Shown in pieces: positions 59,348-64,000 of a stretch of 64,000 nucleotides of DNA. The position numbers were made by a program, and so were the translations under genes. This DNA is from Oscillospiraceae bacterium (GTDB taxonomy: Bacteria; Bacillota; Clostridia; Oscillospirales; Oscillospiraceae): assembly GCA_017501355.1 (NCBI GenBank), contig JAFVXA010000020.1:44922-108921 (forward strand). The letters run 5' to 3'. The number at the start of each line of letters is the position of its first letter. Position 1 is the stretch's first letter. Below the pieces are notes generated by a model. The model had not been told where the DNA came from. It made no database searches and saw nothing but the letters and a program-made list of their open reading frames with translations.

Positions 59348-59907
59348 CAGACTGCCATGAGCTCCTTTTCCTTTGCTGCGAGGAGCACATCGATCTCCTT
59401 GATCTTATCGTCAGTCAGCTTCTGCAGATCCTTTTCCAGATCCTTACGGTCATCCTCAGTAATTGCGGAGTCCTTCTCCAGCTTCTTGATGGCATCCATC
59501 GCCTCGCGGCGGATGTTGCGGACTGCCACCTTGCCGTTTTCGGAATACTTGTGGATCTGCTTGACCAGCTCCTTACGGCGCTCCTCAGTGAGCTGAGGGA
59601 AGGTCAGGCGGATGGCACGACCGTCGTTCTGGGGATTGATGCCCAGATCAGACTCCTGAATTGCCTTCTCAATGCCCTTGAGTGCGGAAGCATCCCAGGG
59701 AGAGATCAGCAGCTGGTGTGCGTCGGGGGAGCTGATAGCTGCGATCTGGTTGATGGGAGTGGGCGCACCGTAGTAATCCACGCTGATGCGATCCAGCACG
59801 CCTGCATTGGCGCGACCTGCGCGGACAGCGGCAAACTCAACACCAACGGAATGGATGCTCTTATCCATCTTTTCTGCGAAAACTTTCAGTTCTTCCTTGA
59901 TAGCCAT
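59347..59907 (-). CDS. frr: ribosome recycling factor
   Basis: 186 residues, full length. RAGRANAGVLDRISVDYYGAP, EAIQESDLGINPQNDG-like block and RRKELVKQIHKYSENGKVAVRN regions fit the family. Splits post-termination ribosomes together with EF-G. 2 nt after pyrH. Confidence 0.96.
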   Translation of the reverse strand: MAIKEELKVFAEKMDKSIHSVGVEFAAVRAGRANAGVLDRISVDYYGAPTPINQIAAISSPDAHQLLISPWDASALKGIEKAIQESDLGINPQNDGRAIRLTFPQLTEERRKELVKQIHKYSENGKVAVRNIRREAMDAIKKLEKDSAITEDDRKDLEKDLQKLTDDKIKEIDVLLAAKEKELMAV

Positions 59908-59909
59908 GA

Positions 59910-60629
59910 TTACTTCTCCTTTACGATCGTACCGATCTGTTCACCGCGGATCACGCGGATAATATTTTCGGGGTCTCTGAGTGCAAACACAAGCACAGGG
60001 ATATTGTTGTCCATAGAAAGAGAGGTTGCGGTGCTGTCCATGACCTTGAGCTGGCGCGCCAGCACTTCTTCGTAAGTAATCACGTCGAACTTCTCCGCAT
60101 TGGGGTTCTTTGCGGGGTCAGAGTCATAGACACCGTCGATATTCTTGGCAAGCAGGATCACCTCGGCATTGATCTCCGCTGCACGGAGCACTGCCGCCGT
60201 ATCCGTGGAGAAGAAAGGATTGCCGATGCCACAGCCAAAGAGCACCACGCGTCCCTTTTCCAGGTGGCGCACAGCCTTCTGACGAATGTAGGGCTCTGCC
60301 ACTTCGCGGATCTCCAGTGCCGTCATAATACGGGTGGGAACGCCCTTCTGCTCCAACACGTCAGCCACAGCCATGCAGTTCATGGCGGTTGCCAGCATCC
60401 CCATGTGATCGGCACGGGTGCGCTCGATATAACCCTCGCCGTTTTTCACGCCGCGCCAGAAGTTGCCGCCGCCGATGACAACGCCCACTTCCACGCCCAT
60501 TTCATTGCACTTCTTGATGACTTCGCAGACACTGTCGATCACTTCAAAGTTCAGACCAAAGTGCTTATCACCCGCAAGGGCTTCACCGCTGATCTTCAGC
60601 AGTACACGCTTGTATTTCGGTTCATCCAT
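59910..60629 (-). CDS. pyrH: UMP kinase
   Basis: 239 residues of the amino acid kinase fold: [44 protein letters not shown] and [14 protein letters not shown]. Phosphorylates UMP to UDP. First gene of the block running to polC. A short AGGTATG-type ribosome binding site overlaps the ATG; GAGTGATTTGAGGT precedes it. Confidence 0.96.
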   Translation of the reverse strand: MDEPKYKRVLLKISGEALAGDKHFGLNFEVIDSVCEVIKKCNEMGVEVGVVIGGGNFWRGVKNGEGYIERTRADHMGMLATAMNCMAVADVLEQKGVPTRIMTALEIREVAEPYIRQKAVRHLEKGRVVLFGCGIGNPFFSTDTAAVLRAAEINAEVILLAKNIDGVYDSDPAKNPNAEKFDVITYEEVLARQLKVMDSTATSLSMDNNIPVLVFALRDPENIIRVIRGEQIGTIVKEK

Positions 60630-60671
60630 ACCTCAAATCACTCCCAAATCTTCATGATGTGATGCATCCAT

Positions 60672-60707
60672 TTTACCCTAATTTTCTCCGCTTGCATAGA
60701 GGGTAAA
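60672..60707 (-). promoter_or_regulatory. inverted repeat at the pyrH promoter
   Basis: 8-bp arms TTTACCCT/AGGGTAAA separated by 20 bp. On the minus strand the second arm overlaps a likely -10 (TAAAAT); the -35 is weak. The rest of 60708-60878 contains short GC-rich hairpins (for example TTCGGCA/TGCCGAA arms near 60837 and 60861) and no gene. Confidence 0.4.
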
Positions 60708-60878
60708 TGTAAATTTTTATGCTTTCCCCCACACTTGCTTTGCAAGGGCAGCGAAAAGCAGCTCATTTCACGCGAGGCGTGTTTCACCCCCTCTCACGCC
60801 CCCCTCTTTTGGCATCTGTCATCACGTGCTTTCCACCCTTCGGCAAAACGAAAGCGTCTGCCGAATGGCGGAAACAAA

Positions 60879-60910
60879 GGAAACGCGCCCGCTTCCGCAG
60901 GCGCGCTTTC
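60879..60910 (-). terminator. terminator of lon-engB
   Basis: On the minus strand GAAAGCGCGCC ... GGGCGCGTTTC with a 9-10 nt loop, then CTTTGTTT. Confidence 0.85.
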
Positions 60911-60911
60911 G

Positions 60912-61502
60912 TTATTCCATCAAATCGGTGATGGCAGAGATCAACTGCTCCTTGCCCAGTCCCTTTTCCGCAGAAAAGGGCACAAGAAGATCCTCTTCGC
61001 TCAGCTCCAGCGTCTCACGGATGCGCTGGAGATTGGGCTCGATTTCGCTCTTTTTCAGCTTATCCAGCTTGTTTGCCACAATGATCACGGGACAGCCCGT
61101 GGACTTGAACCACTCATACATGGTGATATCATCCGCTGTGGGCTTATGACGGGAATCCACAATCTGCACGCCGAGGGTCACGAGACCCTCGCTCTGGAAA
61201 TAGCTCTCCATGAGCTGACCCCAGCGCTCACGCTCCGCCTGAGAGACCTTGGCATAGCCATAGCCGGGCAGATCCACCAGATAGCACTTCCCATCAATGA
61301 GGAAGTAGTTGATCTGGGCGGTCTTGCCGGGGGTCGCGCCCACGCGGGCAAAGTTCTTGCGGTTGACAAGGCGGTTGATCACCGAGGACTTGCCCACATT
61401 GGAGCGTCCCGCAAAGACGATCTGGGCTCTGCCGTCCCGCACAAACTGCTTCGCCGACGCGGCAGAGAGCACAAACTCCGCACGGTTAAAATTGATCGCC
61501 AT
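60912..61502 (-). CDS. engB: ribosome biogenesis GTPase EngB/YsxC
   Basis: 196 residues. G1 [10 protein letters not shown]3 [11 protein letters not shown] and G4 NKLDKL, typical of EngB (YihA/YsxC). Needed for 50S assembly. The ATG at 61502 follows GAGGTGAGAGGT and lies 10 nt after the lon stop, a gene order common in Firmicutes (clpX-lon-engB). Confidence 0.95.
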   Translation of the reverse strand: MAINFNRAEFVLSAASAKQFVRDGRAQIVFAGRSNVGKSSVINRLVNRKNFARVGATPGKTAQINYFLIDGKCYLVDLPGYGYAKVSQAERERWGQLMESYFQSEGLVTLGVQIVDSRHKPTADDITMYEWFKSTGCPVIIVANKLDKLKKSEIEPNLQRIRETLELSEEDLLVPFSAEKGLGKEQLISAITDLME

Positions 61503-61512
61503 ACCTCTCACC

Positions 61513-63912
61513 TCACTGCGCAAGCTCCGCAGACGCACTGCCGGACTTTTTTTCCGCTCTGCGGCGGGGCTTCTTCACCTCAGTGTCCCAGCAGATGACA
61601 AGCTTCAGCACCTCGTCGATATTCTCCACCAGATGGAAGGTCAGAGACTCCCGCACCACGGGATCGATCTCCGCAAGATCCTTCTCGTTCTGCTTGGGGA
61701 TCAGCACTTCCTTCACCCCCGCACGCTTTGCTGCCATGGTCTTTTCCTTGAGACCGCCGATGGCAAGCACACGACCGCGCAGCGTGATCTCACCCGTCAT
61801 GGCAACATCGCCCCGAACGGGATGTCCCGTCAGCGCGGAGAGCATCGCCGTGGTGATGGCAATGCCCGCGGAAGGACCGTCCTTCGGAACAGCCCCCTCA
61901 GGGAAGTGAATGTGGAAATCATTTTTCTTATAGAACTCAGCGGGAAGATCAAACTCCTTGGCGCGGCTGCGGATCACGCTCATCGCCGCGGAGCAGGACT
62001 CCTTCATCACGTCGCCGAGATTGCCGGTGAGTTCCAGCTTGCCGCTGCCCTCCACCACGCAGGCTTCCACCTGCAGCACCTCGCCGCCCGCCTGCGTCCA
62101 TGCAAGACCGTTCACGAGACCCACCTCGCCCACATGGGAGAGTTTTTCCTCCCGATACTGGGGCGTACCCAGCAGTTCCTTCAGATCCTTGTCGCCCACG
62201 CTCACGCGCTTGCGCTCTCCCTCCACCAGCTGCACCGCAGCCTTGCGGCAGAGCTTGGCGATCTGGCGTTCCAGCACGCGGACACCGGATTCCTTGGTGT
62301 AGCGCTCAATGATACCGCGCAGTGCGCCGTCATTGACGCGAAGCTGGGACTTGGTCAGTCCATGCTCCTTCATCTGCTTGGGCAGGAGATGGCGCTTGGC
62401 GATCTGCAGCTTCTCCTCATCCGTATAGCTCTGCAGCTCGATCAGCTCCATACGGTCCAGCAGAGGACGAGGGATGCTGTCGAGAGTATTGGCGGTAGTG
62501 ATGAACATAACACGGCTGAGATCAATGGGGATCTCCAGGAAATGGTCACGGAAAGCAGTGTTCTGCTCACGGTCAAACACCTCCAGCAGGGCGGAGGCGG
62601 GATCGCCGCGCATATCCTTGCCAAGCTTGTCGATCTCGTCCATCACAAGCAGCGGATTCATGCTGCCGCTGCGTCGGATGGCATCCACGATACGACCGGG
62701 CATGGCACCCACATAGGTCTTTCTGTGACCGCGGATATCCGCCTCATCATGGACACCACCGAGACTGAGGCGACCAAGCTTACGGTTCATTGCCTTGGCA
62801 ACGCTCATGGCGATGGAGGTCTTACCCACACCGGGAGGACCCACCAGACAGAGGATCTGCCCCTTGATGTCGGGATTCATCTGGCGCACCGCCACAAATT
62901 CAAGGATGCGCTCCTTCACCTTTTCCAGACCATAGTGATCCGCATCGAGGATCTTGCGGGCTTCCTTCACATCTGCCCGCTCCTCGGTGGTCTCATGCCA
63001 GGGCATTTCCAGGCAGATATCCAGATAGCTGCGGATCACCGCCGCTTCGGTGCTGCCGAAGGGCTGCTTGGCAAGCCGCCCCACCTCCTTCAGCAGGTGC
63101 TTTTCCGTCTCCTCGCCCAGCTCCAGTGCCTTCACCTTGTCCTCGTATTCCGTGATCTCAGCGTTGGCATCGTCCTCTTCGCCCAGCTCGTTCTTGATCA
63201 GACGCAGCTGCGCCCGCAGGATCTCATCCTTGCGGCGGTCATTGAACTGCTGGCGCACCTGCTCTTCCATTTCCTTTTCCAGCGCCAGCACGTGCACCTC
63301 ATGCATCAGCATGGAGTTCATCTTCTTCAGACGATGGATGTGATGGCACTCCTCCAGCACCTCCTGCTTGTCCGTGTGGCGCAGGTTCAGGTGCTGAGCA
63401 AGGAAGTCTGCGAGATAGCCGGGTGCGCGGCAATCCACCACCCGGGACATGATCTCATCCGTCATGCGCGGCGCAAGCTCCGCATATTCCGTGAAGATGG
63501 AGATGGTCTGGCGCAGCAGCGCCTCCGTCTCCTCACTTTCCTTCCCTTCCCGCTCATGCAGGGGCTCCACATAGCCCACCATGCAGGGCTCGTTCTTGAA
63601 CAGACCCTGCAGACGGGCACGACACTCGCCCGTGACCATGACGCGCACCGTCTGGTCGGACACACGCAGCACCTGTCGGATATGGGCAATGGTGCCCACG
63701 GCGAACAAATCTCCCTCCTCAGGATCCTGCACGCCGATCTCCCGCTGGGCGGTGAGGAAAATCTTCTGATTGGTCTCCATGGCGTGTTCCAGCGCGTGGA
63801 CGGACTTTTCCCGCTCCACGTCGAAGTTCACCAGCATCTCGGGGAACACCACGATGCCACGCAGTGCCAGCACCGGCATGGTCACCATGTGAGAATTGAC
63901 CTTGATCGACAT
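61513..63912 (-). CDS. lon: ATP-dependent protease Lon
   Basis: 799 residues. N-terminal LON substrate domain (about 8-205), AAA+ module with Walker A GPPGVGKT (358-365) and VMDEIDKLG, and a C-terminal protease domain with the Ser in KDGPSAG and Lys in [14 protein letters not shown]. Degrades damaged and regulatory proteins. ATG at 63912 with GAGGTG 9 nt upstream; a GTG at 63924 overlaps that site and is less likely. The C-terminal tail is basic. Confidence 0.96.
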   Translation of the reverse strand: MSIKVNSHMVTMPVLALRGIVVFPEMLVNFDVEREKSVHALEHAMETNQKIFLTAQREIGVQDPEEGDLFAVGTIAHIRQVLRVSDQTVRVMVTGECRARLQGLFKNEPCMVGYVEPLHEREGKESEETEALLRQTISIFTEYAELAPRMTDEIMSRVVDCRAPGYLADFLAQHLNLRHTDKQEVLEECHHIHRLKKMNSMLMHEVHVLALEKEMEEQVRQQFNDRRKDEILRAQLRLIKNELGEEDDANAEITEYEDKVKALELGEETEKHLLKEVGRLAKQPFGSTEAAVIRSYLDICLEMPWHETTEERADVKEARKILDADHYGLEKVKERILEFVAVRQMNPDIKGQILCLVGPPGVGKTSIAMSVAKAMNRKLGRLSLGGVHDEADIRGHRKTYVGAMPGRIVDAIRRSGSMNPLLVMDEIDKLGKDMRGDPASALLEVFDREQNTAFRDHFLEIPIDLSRVMFITTANTLDSIPRPLLDRMELIELQSYTDEEKLQIAKRHLLPKQMKEHGLTKSQLRVNDGALRGIIERYTKESGVRVLERQIAKLCRKAAVQLVEGERKRVSVGDKDLKELLGTPQYREEKLSHVGEVGLVNGLAWTQAGGEVLQVEACVVEGSGKLELTGNLGDVMKESCSAAMSVIRSRAKEFDLPAEFYKKNDFHIHFPEGAVPKDGPSAGIAITTAMLSALTGHPVRGDVAMTGEITLRGRVLAIGGLKEKTMAAKRAGVKEVLIPKQNEKDLAEIDPVVRESLTFHLVENIDEVLKLVICWDTEVKKPRRRAEKKSGSASAELAQ

Positions 63913-64000
63913 AATATGTAACACCTCTTTTGCTTGTGGTATGGGTGCGTTGTCGCAGCGCTGCGAAACGCTTTAGAAAAAAAGAGAGGATGTGCAGCAA
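63913..64000. other. upstream region of lon, no gene recognised
   Basis: 88 bases to the window edge. A frame open across this stretch on the minus strand runs on into lon out of frame and has no protein-like features. Contains a GC-rich inverted repeat (GCAGCGCTGC near 63956). Confidence 0.6.

Noticed and set aside
61309..63921. An 870-codon open frame on the plus strand opposite lon
   Set aside because: Antisense shadow of lon; no protein-like features.
1..64000. CRISPR arrays, insertion sequences, tRNA or rRNA genes, prophage
   Set aside because: No regularly spaced repeats, transposase-like proteins, tRNA cloverleaf or rRNA segments were recognised by reading; the small Lar-like gene alone is not evidence of a prophage.
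63719..64000. Minus-strand open frame running from the right edge into lon
   Set aside because: It overlaps lon in another frame, is rich in Arg/His/Gly, and shows no domain.

Overview
The window is a 64 kb piece of chromosome from a strictly anaerobic, GC-rich member of the Clostridia, most likely an Oscillospiraceae/Ruminococcaceae-type gut bacterium. This rests on a PolC-type replicative polymerase next to the pyrH-frr-uppS-cdsA-dxr-rseP-ispG block, T-box and AGGAGG-type signals typical of Firmicutes, a glycyl radical enzyme and a trimeric [FeFe] hydrogenase. No rRNA, tRNA, CRISPR array, insertion sequence or prophage was seen. Coding density is high, and the long open frames opposite real genes are antisense shadows.

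Layout. 1-7.4 kb: a trans-4-hydroxy-L-proline dehydratase (hypD, cut by the left edge) with its activase, a divergent LysR regulator overlapping a GH3 glycosidase, and trmB. 7.4-11.2 kb: a tryptophan T-box leader carrying a second terminator and a 7-codon Trp-containing leader ORF, an orphan trpB, then a MalY-type C-S lyase divergent from a TetR regulator. 11.2-18.4 kb: the electron-bifurcating hydrogenase hydCBA, followed by a sensory group C hydrogenase (hydS) and a SpoIIE-type phosphatase. 18.6-21.2 kb: a polar amino acid ABC transporter. 21.2-25.2 kb: a partner-switching cluster (RsbU-RsbW-like fusion, STAS protein, cNMP-binding/DUF2225 protein, Nudix hydrolase).

25.2-32 kb: small membrane proteins, greA, and a phosphate-response region (Na/Pi transporter, HD protein, PhoR- and PhoB-like proteins) in which two promoters share the same operator. 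32-37.8 kb: a degenerate deacetylase-like secreted protein, an envelope-stress-type two-component pair with HtrA, and a PlsC-like acyltransferase. 37.8-44.1 kb: an HD-GYP protein, an ABC-F ATPase, and a pyroglutamate operon (DUF969, DUF979, M29/NicX-like enzyme, Pcp). 44.3-49.3 kb: ComFB, a Lar-like zinc protein, YwlG, an ECF S-component, and xpaC-telA-TPM. 49.5-64 kb: polC and the essential lipid, translation and proteostasis genes through engB and lon.

The physiology fits an amino-acid- and peptide-using anaerobe: hydroxyproline and pyroglutamyl peptides as substrates, tryptophan salvage from indole, and H2 production with H2 sensing. The most notable observations are the two-tier trpB leader (resembling the logic of the Bacillus anti-TRAP operon), the phosphatase/anti-sigma fusion with an in-frame internal ribosome binding site, the shared Pho-type promoter architecture, and an 87-bp structured 3' UTR repeat found after both trpB and polC.
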